Notes under the pieces: model-generated
Seen by the model: only the letters and a program-made list of their open reading frames with translations
Told to the model about the DNA's origin: nothing
Database searches by the model: none
In this document: positions 16,882-24,979 of the stretch, one piece after another
Numbering within the stretch: position 1 is the stretch's first letter
Layout of the letters: every line of letters starts with the position of its first letter
Program-made: the position numbers and the translations under genes
DNA from: an uncultured Thermoproteales archaeon
GTDB lineage: Archaea; Thermoproteota; Thermoprotei; Thermoproteales; Thermoproteaceae
Assembly: GCA_938027595.1 (NCBI GenBank)
Contig: CALJAK010000007.1
Coordinates: 141,982 to 205,981 of the forward strand
DNA length: 64,000 nt
Reading direction: 5' to 3'

Positions 16882-16899
16882 ATGGAGTTTCTAAATGTC

Positions 16900-16992
16900 G
16901 GGCCCGTAGCTCAGCCCGGATAGACGAGCCCGGTCCAAAGCGGCGGCCTCCTAAGCCGTAGGTCGTGGGTTCAAATCCCACCGGGCCCGCCA
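16900..16992 (+). tRNA. tRNA-Arg (anticodon CCT) with a D-arm intron and encoded CCA
   Basis: Acceptor GGGCCCG pairs with CGGGCCC, followed by G73 and a genomic CCA (16990-16992). The T-arm is GTGGG-TTCAAAT-CCCAC and the anticodon arm GCGGC-CTCCTAA-GCCGT, anticodon CCT reading AGG. The raw sequence is 15 nt too long between D-loop and anticodon stem; removing 16924-16938 restores a perfect D-stem GCTC/GAGC and a 75-nt tRNA. The last 22 nt overlap the 3' end of bud32 on the other strand. Confidence 0.93.
16924..16938 (+). other. non-canonical 15-nt tRNA intron (position 22/23)
   Basis: The boundary can be placed in two ways differing by one base. With this choice a relaxed bulge-helix-bulge forms: central helix GGAT/GTCC (one G-U), 3-nt bulges AGA and AAA, and a tiny internal hairpin CG-AGCC-CG. 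Cleavage after the second base of each bulge gives the intact D-arm. Such small introns away from 37/38 are known in Thermoproteales and are cut by the heteromeric splicing endonuclease. Confidence 0.8.
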
Positions 16993-17609
16993 CGGTCGGC
17001 ATAACGTCCAGACGCTCTGATGCGCGCCACTTCCAGCTCCACTTGTCTCCACATCGGCATCTCCTCTCTATACCCAACCCAGAAGAGTTCTCGCAACGCT
17101 TCCGACTTGTCGCCGTACATGTCCAACGTCCTCAGTAAGACGTTCACGTCTCTGGCAAACATGACGGCGGTTCTGCGGCTCCACCCCCTCTTGACGTCGC
17201 CGAGGCCAAAGTCAATGAAGTACAGCCTCCCACCGCGGTGGATTACGTTAGTAGGCGCCAAATCGCCGTGGATCAAGCCAGATTTGTGCATCTTACCCAC
17301 TAGAGCCCCCACTTGCTGCAAGTGGTGATGTTGCCCGCGGTTTATCAACTCTCGTAGAGTCTCTCCCTCTATGTACTCCATGTATATCACGGCGTTTTGG
17401 GGGTCGAAGAAGTAGACGGCTGGGACGTCTATTCCAAGGCTGTGGCAGATGTACATGTTGCGCACTTCTGTGACGGTCCTCCTCCTCCTTATCTGGTAAT
17501 CCAGCTGTGGGTCTCTATAACTCTTAGGTTTTCTCCACTTCACCACTGCCCTCAGCCCGAACCACTCTACTAAATACAACTCAGCCTCTGCACCTTTGGC
17601 AATGAGCAC
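16971..17609 (-). CDS. bud32: KEOPS kinase Bud32
   Basis: 212 aa from the GTG at 17609, giving the family start MLIAKGAEAELY; an upstream GTG at 17624 would add five residues and overlap the divergent gene. It is a small atypical kinase/ATPase of the KEOPS complex needed for t6A37 in tRNA. Visible motifs: glycine-loop substitute GAEAELY, lysine in VVKWRKPKSYRDPQLD, helix-C-like EVRNM, catalytic loop HGDLAPTNVI and DFGLGD. Its last six codons (GGPGGI) and stop are antisense to the 3' end of tRNA-Arg. Confidence 0.93.
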   Translation of the reverse strand: MLIAKGAEAELYLVEWFGLRAVVKWRKPKSYRDPQLDYQIRRRRTVTEVRNMYICHSLGIDVPAVYFFDPQNAVIYMEYIEGETLRELINRGQHHHLQQVGALVGKMHKSGLIHGDLAPTNVIHRGGRLYFIDFGLGDVKRGWSRRTAVMFARDVNVLLRTLDMYGDKSEALRELFWVGYREEMPMWRQVELEVARIRASGRYADRGGPGGI

Positions 17610-17617
17610 ACATAAAT

Positions 17618-18754
17618 ATGGCACGAAATATATACGTGTGGCGGCTCTACAGACCAGACGCAGTTGCCGTTTGGGACAGTCCCCTAGTTAGAGAAAAGTT
17701 GAGTTGGTACCACGCAGTGATGCGTGACGTGGCTCCAGCTAAGTTTCACATAGCTGCACGGATAGAGGCACCGCGAGACTATCGAAAACTAGAGACAGAA
17801 GAGTTGTGGAAACTACACGACGAGCTAGCTGGAGTTTTCGACAACGAGTGGAGACGCCAAAAGACAGAGCCCGACACGTCGCTAGTTATGCGCCAAATTC
17901 CACAAGCTTCTCTACTTGACGTGAAGATAGAGCTGGCCGAGAGACAACTCAGGCGGTGTCTCCTCTGCGAGAGAAAATGCGGCGTGGATAGATTACACAA
18001 TCGGGGGGCCTGCTTCCTCGATCACAAACCACACGTGGCTAGTTTCTTCCATCACCTCGGCGAGGAAGCGCCACTAGTGCCGTCTGGCACTATCTTCTTC
18101 TCTGGATGTAACTTTAGGTGTGTCTATTGTCAGAATTGGGATATTTCTCAATATCCAGAAGCCGGCGCCGAAACGAAACCAGAGGCGCTGGCCGCGATGC
18201 AAGTTAGACTTAGAGAAGAGGGAGCTCGCAACATCAACTGGGTGGGGGGCGAACCAACGCCAAACATACCCCACATTCTCAAGTCCATGTTGGAGTTAGC
18301 TAAGAGAGGTGTAAACGTGCCGCAGTTGTGGAATAGCAACATGTACCTCACGCCGGAGGGACTCAATTTGATCCTCCACGTGGTGGACATATGGCTCCCA
18401 GACTTCAAGTACGGCAGTGACAAATGTGCGTTGAGGTACTCAATTGCGCCGAGGTATATGGAGGTGGTTACACGCAATCTCTCCACTATCTGCCGGAGGG
18501 GGGAAGACGTGATAATCCGCCACTTAGTCCTCCCCGGCCATGTGGATTGTTGCACAAAACCCGTTTTGAAGTGGATTGCCGAAAACTGCAGCCGCGCGTT
18601 AGTAAACGTGATGGAGCAATACCGACCGGACTACCTAGTCCTCAAACTAGAGAAGTATAGAGAAATAAGGCGGAGAGTTTCCCAGAGAGAAATAGACGAG
18701 GCGTACAACTACGCCGACTCTCTCGGGCTTACTTGGAGAGAAGTCAGTCTATAG
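17618..18754 (+). CDS. radical SAM protein, PflX-like (COG1313)
   Basis: 378 aa. The radical SAM motif is C164-x3-C168-x2-C171 (CNFRCVYC) followed by QN, with WVGGEPTPN as the GGE motif. Upstream lies a second cysteine group (C114, C117, C121, C132) expected in the PflX family and able to hold another cluster. Substrate is unknown. The ATG lies head-to-head with bud32; a GTG at 17636 (giving MWRLYRPD) would place a shared AT-rich element at the right spacing. The 3' end overlaps the convergent gene by 46 bp. Confidence 0.87.
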   Translation: MARNIYVWRLYRPDAVAVWDSPLVREKLSWYHAVMRDVAPAKFHIAARIEAPRDYRKLETEELWKLHDELAGVFDNEWRRQKTEPDTSLVMRQIPQASLLDVKIELAERQLRRCLLCERKCGVDRLHNRGACFLDHKPHVASFFHHLGEEAPLVPSGTIFFSGCNFRCVYCQNWDISQYPEAGAETKPEALAAMQVRLREEGARNINWVGGEPTPNIPHILKSMLELAKRGVNVPQLWNSNMYLTPEGLNLILHVVDIWLPDFKYGSDKCALRYSIAPRYMEVVTRNLSTICRRGEDVIIRHLVLPGHVDCCTKPVLKWIAENCSRALVNVMEQYRPDYLVLKLEKYREIRRRVSQREIDEAYNYADSLGLTWREVSL

Positions 18755-19641
18755 AGGCGGACCGCTCCGTCGTACTTCACTTCAACTCTGCCGGTGAGTA
18801 TCAAAAACGCAGGTATGTAGGGACTCTCCTCAATACGTCTACGCGTCTGTAACTCTCTCAAGGCCTGGCGCCATTGTTCATGTAACGCAGATTGAGGCGC
18901 CATGCGGAGGGCTTTCTCCACTAGTTTCGTGGTGGTTTTCACACACTTGCCGGGGGGACAATCGTCGCCAGTGGCTACGGCTTTGACCATGTAGTAAATC
19001 AACGGAATTGTCAAACTGAGTCCGGCGACTGGGTCTCTAAACACAACTACAGATCTGTCTCTCCACCGCCTTGCAATTCTCCACATGAGTCTAGGCACTG
19101 TGTCCAAATCCCCCACGTCAAAGATGCCGCTGCGTATGATGCCGTCTGCCACGTCTTCTTCATCTCCCCCCTTCACTTGTAGCCTCCTCAGTTTGACAAC
19201 GACGTCGAAATCAACTCCATCTCTCCCCCCGCCGAGAGTTCTGGAGCTCACAGACTCAATCGGTTTCCCCTCGAAAAACTTCTCCACACCCTCTAGTTTG
19301 TTGCATGTATAAACGGCGAGAGATGTTGAATATCCATGAGCCACGGCGCTAACCAACGGCGGGCCTGCTACCCAACACTCCCGTCTGCCGACGAATTTGT
19401 ATATAGAAGTGTAGATGCGTGGGGCGTATTTAACCACCGCGCCGAAGTTGTCAATGGCCTCCAAGAGGGCTAGCTTGTTAAAGACAGGTCCGGAGGTTAA
19501 GATCGTCAATTTTACTCGCGGCGCCAGCGCCAATACGCCGAGGCCCCCCAGCGGCGAGGACATTGCGAAAACGTGTGTAGGTTGGAAGTTGTCTATACAT
19601 TCTGTCAGCGAGGTGCAGAACACGTCCACCTCCACGTTCAA
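18709..19641 (-). CDS. hypothetical protein, unknown family
   Basis: 310 aa from a TTG at 19641; GTG codons at 19635, 19629 and 19623 are alternatives, and the palindromic TATA-like TATTTAAATA sits just upstream, so one of the later GTGs may be the true start. The N-terminal 130 residues alternate strands and helices like a Rossmann-type domain; the C-terminal part has a Cys pair (CPPGKC) and is helical with many Arg. No catalytic motif is recognised. It overlaps the PflX-like gene by 46 bp at the 3' ends. Confidence 0.7.
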   Translation of the reverse strand: MNVEVDVFCTSLTECIDNFQPTHVFAMSSPLGGLGVLALAPRVKLTILTSGPVFNKLALLEAIDNFGAVVKYAPRIYTSIYKFVGRRECWVAGPPLVSAVAHGYSTSLAVYTCNKLEGVEKFFEGKPIESVSSRTLGGGRDGVDFDVVVKLRRLQVKGGDEEDVADGIIRSGIFDVGDLDTVPRLMWRIARRWRDRSVVVFRDPVAGLSLTIPLIYYMVKAVATGDDCPPGKCVKTTTKLVEKALRMAPQSALHEQWRQALRELQTRRRIEESPYIPAFLILTGRVEVKYDGAVRLYRLTSLQVSPRESA

Positions 19642-19653
19642 GTATTTAAATAC

Positions 19654-19848
19654 TTCTCTTTGTCAAATACTGTCCATATACTGGACACCCAGTGCCGTTG
19701 TTTTGGCACAATTTCTCCAACTGCCCCCTACGTATTTTCCACTCCTCGACGGGCATTAACACACAACGCAGACCGTCGGCGGTTTGGCGATACATGAGAC
19801 ATCGCATAGTTGAGAGAAAGTAAGATAAAATAACGTTTTTCTGACACT
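19654..19848. other. gene-free divergent intergenic region with three small inverted repeats
   Basis: The longest stretch without a gene in the window. It contains three perfect short inverted repeats: 19672-19686 (GTCCA, loop of 5, TGGAC), 19692-19709 (GTGCC, loop of 8, GGCAC) and 19772-19783 (ACCG, loop of 4, CGGT). A TATA-like AGATAAAATA at 19824-19833 serves the gene at 19849. The hairpins may be operators or part of a small RNA; I cannot identify C/D or H/ACA boxes. Confidence 0.35.
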
Positions 19849-20379
19849 GTGGTTTGTAGATTGGTAGAGCAGTATCTAGCAGAGAGAGGCATCCAGTGGA
19901 AGAGAAGTCTTGACATGGTTGAGTTCACAGTAGGCGCGCTGCACGTCGGCGTCTGGTGTCCAAGAGACGAATTTCCCTTTTTCAACAACGTAGACACCCT
20001 ATGTCGAGTTTTGAAAATCGACGTGTTAGACGTCTTAATAGTTGTGTCTTACAGACCCTACGTCTTGATAGATTACGTAAGTTCACTACTGGAGAGGGCA
20101 CGGCGTGACGTGAAACACGGCGTCAAGCTACTGGGCGCCAGCTCTATAGAGCTCGAGTCCGCGCTAGAAGAAGTGCTGGGGCGTGCCTTTGTGGAAAAAC
20201 CACAGAAACTAAGCGCCGGGACACCCACTGGAGACTTGTGTCCACAGTGTGTCTCCCGGCATCTAGAAATCTACCGGAGGGAGAAATTCTACTCTAGAAA
20301 ATACCGCAGTAGGGTAATAGAGAGCATATATGGATGTAACTGTGGATTTAGAGCTCGGAGAGTGGAGATACTAGACTAA
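19849..20379 (+). CDS. hypothetical zinc-ribbon protein
   Basis: 176 aa from a GTG. The first 120 residues form a mixed alpha/beta domain; the strand-rich start and WCPRDEFPFF segment somewhat recall small restriction-endonuclease-like folds, but this is weak. The C-terminal part has CPQC and CNC pairs about 40 residues apart, enough for one zinc site. Function is not recognised. It converges with the DHH gene (9 bp overlap). Confidence 0.75.
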   Translation: MVCRLVEQYLAERGIQWKRSLDMVEFTVGALHVGVWCPRDEFPFFNNVDTLCRVLKIDVLDVLIVVSYRPYVLIDYVSSLLERARRDVKHGVKLLGASSIELESALEEVLGRAFVEKPQKLSAGTPTGDLCPQCVSRHLEIYRREKFYSRKYRSRVIESIYGCNCGFRARRVEILD

Positions 20380-21249
20380 CGCTACGGCGCCGGCGTCTAT
20401 CACCTGCACCACTTCCCTCAGGAGTGTCGGCAAATCGCTCTTAGCCACCTCAACAGCGAGAGTTGCCACAGCCGCCTCTCTGTGTCCACCACCCGAACCC
20501 AAACGTCTAGCTAGAGACCCCACGTCGAAATTCCTAGACCGCATCGCCAAGCGGACCTCCCCTCTCTTTCTAGACGCTACAATAGCCACGTCGCAACCCA
20601 CGGAGACTAACACTGACGCCACTTCAGACTCGTAGGCGCCAACGTGCGACGTACACAACAAACCAAACTGCGATTTGTACACCTCCAGCCTCCGCAGTCC
20701 CTTCAACATGGCGACTGGATCTACTCTCCTCTCGGCGGCTTCAACCACATCCCCCACGGTCCCCCCAACTCTCTGCAAGAGTTTGGAGAGTCTAGACAAC
20801 GTCTCCCAATCTGCCCGCTTCAACCGCCCCGTATCGTAGTAGATGCCCAATATGGCTAACTTCGCCAAGTCTGTAGACAACTCGACGCCGGCTTCGTCAG
20901 CTAACTCAAGCGCTACTTCTACACAACTGGGGCGGTTTTTCCAAATCCCCACAACTCCATCACCCACGTGGTGGTGGTCTACTCTGAAGTGGGGTTTCGA
21001 CAATGGGGGAACTTGGCTCAGAGACGCCACGTCTACCAAGACGTACATATCGACGTCGTTAGGCACGTCGCTTTTACAGTTCCCAACAGGCGACCCCTCG
21101 GGGCAAGCTAAAATTGACTCAACGCCAAGCTTCTCCAACACTGCTTGAACTATCTTGCCACACGCCAAGGCGTCGAAATCAGCCCTGCGGTGTGTAACTA
21201 CCGCAACTCTCTTCGCATCGCCCAGCAACTCTAGAAATCTAGTTAACAT
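20371..21249 (-). CDS. DHH-family phosphoesterase
   Basis: 292 aa, a short DHH-DHHA1 protein without RecJ extensions, comparable to nanoRNase/pAp-phosphatase or archaeal RecJ-like proteins. Motif I is THRRADFDAL (H20, D24, D26), motif II LVDVAS, motif III the VDHHHVGD block near residue 98, and the C-terminal DHHA1 glycine loop GSGGGHREAA is intact. Metal ligands are therefore all present and activity on short RNA or DNA is expected. It lies 25 bp downstream of prefoldin beta at the end of the exosome superoperon. Confidence 0.88.
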   Translation of the reverse strand: MLTRFLELLGDAKRVAVVTHRRADFDALACGKIVQAVLEKLGVESILACPEGSPVGNCKSDVPNDVDMYVLVDVASLSQVPPLSKPHFRVDHHHVGDGVVGIWKNRPSCVEVALELADEAGVELSTDLAKLAILGIYYDTGRLKRADWETLSRLSKLLQRVGGTVGDVVEAAERRVDPVAMLKGLRRLEVYKSQFGLLCTSHVGAYESEVASVLVSVGCDVAIVASRKRGEVRLAMRSRNFDVGSLARRLGSGGGHREAAVATLAVEVAKSDLPTLLREVVQVIDAGAVALV

Positions 21250-21274
21250 CCCAGCGCCTCTCTAGCGCTGGGCT

Positions 21275-21649
21275 TTACCCACCACCCTTGGCGGGTTCTT
21301 GTCCTCTGGCTCTACTCACTTCTCTATTTATCTCTCCACGTAGTTTCTCTATCTGTTCTCTCAACATGGATTCTTGACGTGCCAAAGTCTTCAACTGTAA
21401 CTCGAGCAACTCTTTCCGGTCTTTCAACTCCTGCAGCGCTGGATCTCTCGCGATCTGCACTAAGAAATTTCCCACATTTTTATAAATCTTGGCGTCTTGA
21501 GGCAATTTCTCCATCTCTATCACTGCCTTCTCCACCTCTCTCAACTCAGCTTCGTACTGTTGTTTTCTCAAAATGACGGCTTGGAGTTGGGCTTGCGCTT
21601 GGTTGAACCTATTCACTAACTCCTGCAGAGAGGGCGGCACTTGCGCCAT
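21275..21649 (-). CDS. pfdB: prefoldin subunit beta
   Basis: 124 aa. Two long coiled-coil helices flank a central hairpin region: helix one about 5-45 (QELVNRFNQAQAQLQAV), helix two about 70-115 (PALQELKDRKELLELQLK). The IYKNVGNFLVQ segment in between is the standard beta-prefoldin hairpin motif. The hexameric chaperone delivers unfolded proteins to the thermosome. Placement after Pcc1 in the exosome cluster is common in archaea. Confidence 0.93.
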   Translation of the reverse strand: MAQVPPSLQELVNRFNQAQAQLQAVILRKQQYEAELREVEKAVIEMEKLPQDAKIYKNVGNFLVQIARDPALQELKDRKELLELQLKTLARQESMLREQIEKLRGEINREVSRARGQEPAKGGG

Positions 21650-21679
21650 TGAGTCTCCACACGCGTCATTATATAAACA

Positions 21680-21889
21680 TTATCCCTCAAGCATCTCTAC
21701 AAACTCAACGAGATACAACGACCTAAAGACAGTGTGGAGGAGAGACCGCAGACTAGCCAAGTCTTGCGCTTCTGCCACCACTCTGTTACCCTGGACGTAC
21801 AGACGCCCCCTCTTGAAGTTCACTTCTCTCTCTAGCGTCTTAAACACGTCGAGAGCTAACCCCTCGACCTCCACTGTGAATCTATACAT
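21680..21889 (-). CDS. pcc1: KEOPS subunit Pcc1-like protein
   Basis: 69 aa, close to the minimal Pcc1 length. The pattern is strand (MYRFTVEVEG), helix, strands (KRGRLYVQGNRVVAEAQD) and the C-terminal helix DLASLRSLLHTVFRSLYLVEFV, matching the conserved DxxxLRxxxNxxL region that contacts Kae1, although Asn is replaced by His. Pcc1 dimerises and supports tRNA binding in the KEOPS t6A complex. It overlaps the Brix gene by 8 bp. Confidence 0.75.
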   Translation of the reverse strand: MYRFTVEVEGLALDVFKTLEREVNFKRGRLYVQGNRVVAEAQDLASLRSLLHTVFRSLYLVEFVEMLEG

Positions 21890-22415
21890 AAATCACGTCT
21901 ATCTTTAAGCTAGCGGCTCTCGGTCCCAAATCGCTCCCGAGAATATCCACGACATACCTCTCCTCACGCCTGATCAATATTATTGTGTCGAACTTACCCC
22001 TTACAGTCTCTAAGCTATATACAGTGGGGTATTGAAATACCTCCGTAAAGATATCGCTCAACTCGCCACCAGCCAAGTCCACAACTACAACGTTTTTCGC
22101 AGGTGGCCTCTTGACCACAGCCACCGCCCTATCTCTACGCCTCGTCATGCCGACGATCTTCAACACATAAGGCATCCAGCCGTGCGAGACGTCGTAAATC
22201 GACATGCGGCTCGGCATACCTCGCCAATCCCAAACAAAAATCACACGGCGAGCTCCACACGACTTAGCCTCCTCCAGTAACGTAGCTAGAGACTTCTTCC
22301 CCCTGGCGATTTTCCAACAATTCGGAAACGAATTCACTAAATCGTTTACCAATTCTAGAGTTACCTTACTGGGGTTACGGGAGGTCGTGATGACTACTTG
22401 GCAGTTTCTCTCCAT
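21882..22415 (-). CDS. Brix-domain ribosome biogenesis protein
   Basis: 177 aa, a single archaeal Brix (Imp4-like) domain thought to help rRNA processing. The N-terminal VVITTSRNPSKVTLELVNDL and the KIARGKKSLATLLEEAK block are diagnostic for archaeal Imp4-like proteins, followed by GARRVIFVWDWRGMPSRM. It overlaps L37Ae by 22 bp upstream and Pcc1 by 8 bp downstream, so translation of the three is coupled. In many archaea rpoP lies between L37Ae and Brix; here there is no room for it. Confidence 0.9.
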   Translation of the reverse strand: MERNCQVVITTSRNPSKVTLELVNDLVNSFPNCWKIARGKKSLATLLEEAKSCGARRVIFVWDWRGMPSRMSIYDVSHGWMPYVLKIVGMTRRRDRAVAVVKRPPAKNVVVVDLAGGELSDIFTEVFQYPTVYSLETVRGKFDTIILIRREERYVVDILGSDLGPRAASLKIDVIYV

Positions 22416-22699
22416 TTAGCTTTCTCAATCTCCACCTCGCGCAACTCCTTCGGCATCACTGTCTTACCCATCACCGTCTGCGGTACCCAAGCGCCGCCGG
22501 CAAATGTGAATCCACACTTTGGACAGTGCCAAATGCCGAAAGCCAACCTCTCGAGACGCGTTAAAGATCTACAAGAGGGACATCTGTGTCTACTCCTCTG
22601 CTTACTTTCGATAATTGTAATCTTGCGCCGTATCCCCATCCCATATCTCGCGCCATATCTGCCAGCTGGACCAACAATTTTAGTGTGGCTATATGGCAT
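22394..22699 (-). CDS. rpl37ae: 50S ribosomal protein L37Ae
   Basis: 101 aa with a treble-clef-type zinc ribbon: C40-x2-C43 (CPSC) and C59-x2-C62 (CPKC). The N-terminal KIVGPAGRYGARYGMGIR is the archaeal L37Ae/L43e hallmark. The gene sits between Rrp42 and Brix, its standard archaeal context. Confidence 0.97.
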   Translation of the reverse strand: MPYSHTKIVGPAGRYGARYGMGIRRKITIIESKQRSRHRCPSCRSLTRLERLAFGIWHCPKCGFTFAGGAWVPQTVMGKTVMPKELREVEIEKAKWRETAK

Positions 22700-22718
22700 A
22701 AATCGCTTTTTCTACTTG

Positions 22719-23537
22719 TTAAAAAACTTTACTCAAACAATGCAAAATCTGCTCCCTCCCCCTCTTAGACAACTCAAGCGCGGCTTCTAACTCTGTGCGA
22801 CTAAACGCCCCAAGTGTCTTCTGTACGGCTACAATTTGATCTCTCGAGTACGTCAAGACTATCCTACCGTCTAGACTGAGTTCTTCTTCGAACTGCGGGT
22901 CGAGAAATAAGACGTTTCCAATTTTACCCACAGACACTGCAATCGGCACGCTCTCCACGTCTATCGCCATGGGTACTCTATTCTCTCTATCTAACTTCAC
23001 GCCATTCTCACTCTTCACAACAGTGGGGAGTGTGGTGTTTTTCAACGCAGTCACTGCCGCGAGGTTTGCAGCATCTATCAAATTCCCATCGTCATTTATC
23101 ACGTACAAATCTACCCAGAGTAGATAAACCTTCCCCCCCTCCACAGCCAACTTCTTGAAATCCACATAACTAGAGTGCCTAACGCCGCGATCCACCACCC
23201 TCGCCAACTCTATCGCGAATTCGTCTGGGGGACCCACTTCCGTATATGGCGAAGCGTGTGGGAGAACTTCGGCATTCACCACCAACACTCCCTCGTCCGG
23301 CGCGTCTGGAAAAGGCTGCCCCAAGCCGACTTTCACGCCAGCTACTACTTGCGTCTTTCCAAGACGCACTTCGCTAGAGCCGTCGGCAGTTTTTACCACG
23401 CCTAGTCTAACTTCGCAAGTCCTCAATTGGTCTAGCGACCTGCCGTCTAACCTGGCGTCTGCCGTTATCAATCGCTTGATTTGCTCCCTCCTGAGGTACG
23501 AAATGAAGCGCTTGCCGTAGGGAGATATGGAAGCCAT
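22719..23537 (-). CDS. rrp42: exosome subunit Rrp42
   Basis: 272 aa RNase PH-like subunit, structural partner of Rrp41 in the hexameric ring of the archaeal exosome. It has the family opening RADARLDGRSLDQLR and the GLGQPFPDAPDEGVLVVNAEVLPHA segment; catalytic residues are on Rrp41. It overlaps rrp41 by one base (23537), giving strict coupling and presumably 1:1 synthesis. Confidence 0.96.
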   Translation of the reverse strand: MASISPYGKRFISYLRREQIKRLITADARLDGRSLDQLRTCEVRLGVVKTADGSSEVRLGKTQVVAGVKVGLGQPFPDAPDEGVLVVNAEVLPHASPYTEVGPPDEFAIELARVVDRGVRHSSYVDFKKLAVEGGKVYLLWVDLYVINDDGNLIDAANLAAVTALKNTTLPTVVKSENGVKLDRENRVPMAIDVESVPIAVSVGKIGNVLFLDPQFEEELSLDGRIVLTYSRDQIVAVQKTLGAFSRTELEAALELSKRGREQILHCLSKVF

Positions 23538-24277
23538 TACCTCCCGTATATCTCTTCCGCTATAGACATATAACGATTTCTCAAAGCGTCGCGAGCTTTT
23601 TGATAGACGTAGTTAACTCCATTCACCGCCAGCGAGAGCGCCTCAAGAAACTTCTCTCTACTCCACGCCCCGTCTAGCTGTAGTAGTGTAAATTTCTGGA
23701 GGTTAGGCATGTATCCCACCGGCAAGTCACCCTCGCCGTATTGATCCTCAAGCCCCGTCAAATCCAAGACGACGGTTCCATTCACTATCCCCACAGAGAC
23801 GCCGATTACCACATCTCGCATATACACACCGGCGTCGGCCAGCGCGAGAGACGCCGCAGTCAACGACGCCACTCTAGTAGAGCCGTCTGCTTGTAGGATT
23901 TCAACAAATACATCTATCCTAGACCTGGGGTACTGCTCCAACATCACTGCCGGCTCTAGCGCCTCTCGCAAGACTTTGCTAATTTCAATCTCACGTCTCG
24001 ACGGCGTGGGGCTCTTCCTCTCGTCTTTTGTACTAAAGGGAGCCATGTGGTACCTCACACGCATGACGCCCCGGTCGGGCAGGGAGAGGTGCCGTGGATG
24101 CATTTCTCTAGGTCCATAAACGGCAGCCACCGCCGTGGTGTTTCCATAAGACACAACTGCCGAACCGTCTGCATTTGTCACAACGCCGACGGATATCTCT
24201 ATTTCTCTCATCTGGTCGGGAGATCTGCCGTCTGCACGCACGCCGTTCTGGAGTAGTGGCACAGGCGGTTTCTTCAT
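23537..24277 (-). CDS. rrp41: exosome catalytic subunit Rrp41
   Basis: 246 aa RNase PH-fold subunit that degrades RNA 3'-5' with phosphate and can add tails in reverse. The opening RADGRSPDQMREIEISVGV and the VYGPREMHPRH segment are typical; DADG-type metal residues are seen in LALADAGVYMRDVV. Directly follows rrp4 (6-bp gap) and precedes rrp42 in the canonical archaeal order. Confidence 0.96.
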   Translation of the reverse strand: MKKPPVPLLQNGVRADGRSPDQMREIEISVGVVTNADGSAVVSYGNTTAVAAVYGPREMHPRHLSLPDRGVMRVRYHMAPFSTKDERKSPTPSRREIEISKVLREALEPAVMLEQYPRSRIDVFVEILQADGSTRVASLTAASLALADAGVYMRDVVIGVSVGIVNGTVVLDLTGLEDQYGEGDLPVGYMPNLQKFTLLQLDGAWSREKFLEALSLAVNGVNYVYQKARDALRNRYMSIAEEIYGR

Positions 24278-24283
24278 GAGAGA

Positions 24284-24979
24284 TTACAGTCTGGCTCTCT
24301 TATAGTTTTCTATCTCAGCTTTCACTCTGTCTGTCAACTTCATCACGTGACTCTCCGCCTCTATCTTCTTTATCAACGACGCTAGAAAAACTTCGTCTCT
24401 CGCATCTTTACACTTCACCCAAATCCTCCCATTTTGCCCAACTACTATGTCACACCCAACCTCTAGCAATGTGTTCAACATACTGGCTTTCTTACCGATC
24501 ACTCTAGGCACTTTCACTGGGGTTATCTCTACCACAATCCCCCTCTCCACTTTGCCTACTCTCTCTTCTCTCAACGTCAAAATGGCGGGAAATTCGTCCG
24601 TCATATCTACCTCTTTCACTTTCGCCACAATTACATCGCCAATGTTTAGAAACGCCGTGAGGGGAGTAGTTTCTAAATCTACTTGTCTCTGTAGCGCTTC
24701 GCTGATTGGCAAATACGCCGAGGTGAATGACTTTATATCTACCTCCCAACCAGTGGCCAAAACGTCAGTGACGTACCCCACGACGGTGTCTCCCCTCTTG
24801 GGTCTGTAAATCCCCTCCAACGGCACCACTACCACAGTGTCGTCTCTAAACTCCACCAACCCTACAGTGGAGCTTCTGTACTTATTGCCGTCTAGGTAGA
24901 CTGCTCCCTCTACTTTGCTATCGCTAGTGGCGACGAGATCGCCGGGAAATACCAACTGCCTAGGAGTTACGTAATACAT
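24284..24979 (-). CDS. rrp4: exosome RNA-binding cap subunit Rrp4
   Basis: 231 aa. Domains in order: N-terminal domain (LVFPGDLVATSD), S1 domain about 60-135 (GDTVVGYVTDVLATGWEVDI) and KH domain about 145-225 with IGKKASMLNTLLEVGCDIVVG containing the GxxG-like loop and NGRIWVKC. Three copies cap the Rrp41-Rrp42 ring and guide RNA into the pore. Start overlaps the SBDS stop by one base. Confidence 0.96.
   Translation of the reverse strand: MYYVTPRQLVFPGDLVATSDSKVEGAVYLDGNKYRSSTVGLVEFRDDTVVVVPLEGIYRPKRGDTVVGYVTDVLATGWEVDIKSFTSAYLPISEALQRQVDLETTPLTAFLNIGDVIVAKVKEVDMTDEFPAILTLREERVGKVERGIVVEITPVKVPRVIGKKASMLNTLLEVGCDIVVGQNGRIWVKCKDARDEVFLASLIKKIEAESHVMKLTDRVKAEIENYKRARL

Noticed and set aside
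16865-17077. 70-aa minus-strand ORF over tRNA-Arg
   Set aside because: It spans the tRNA gene and the bud32 end in another frame; its sequence (VGFEPTTYGLGGRR) is the familiar false protein made by reading tRNA antisense.
18709-19641. CARF-domain or CRISPR accessory protein
   Set aside because: The Rossmann-like start is compatible, but there is no HEPN RxxxxH motif and no cas gene or array in the window.
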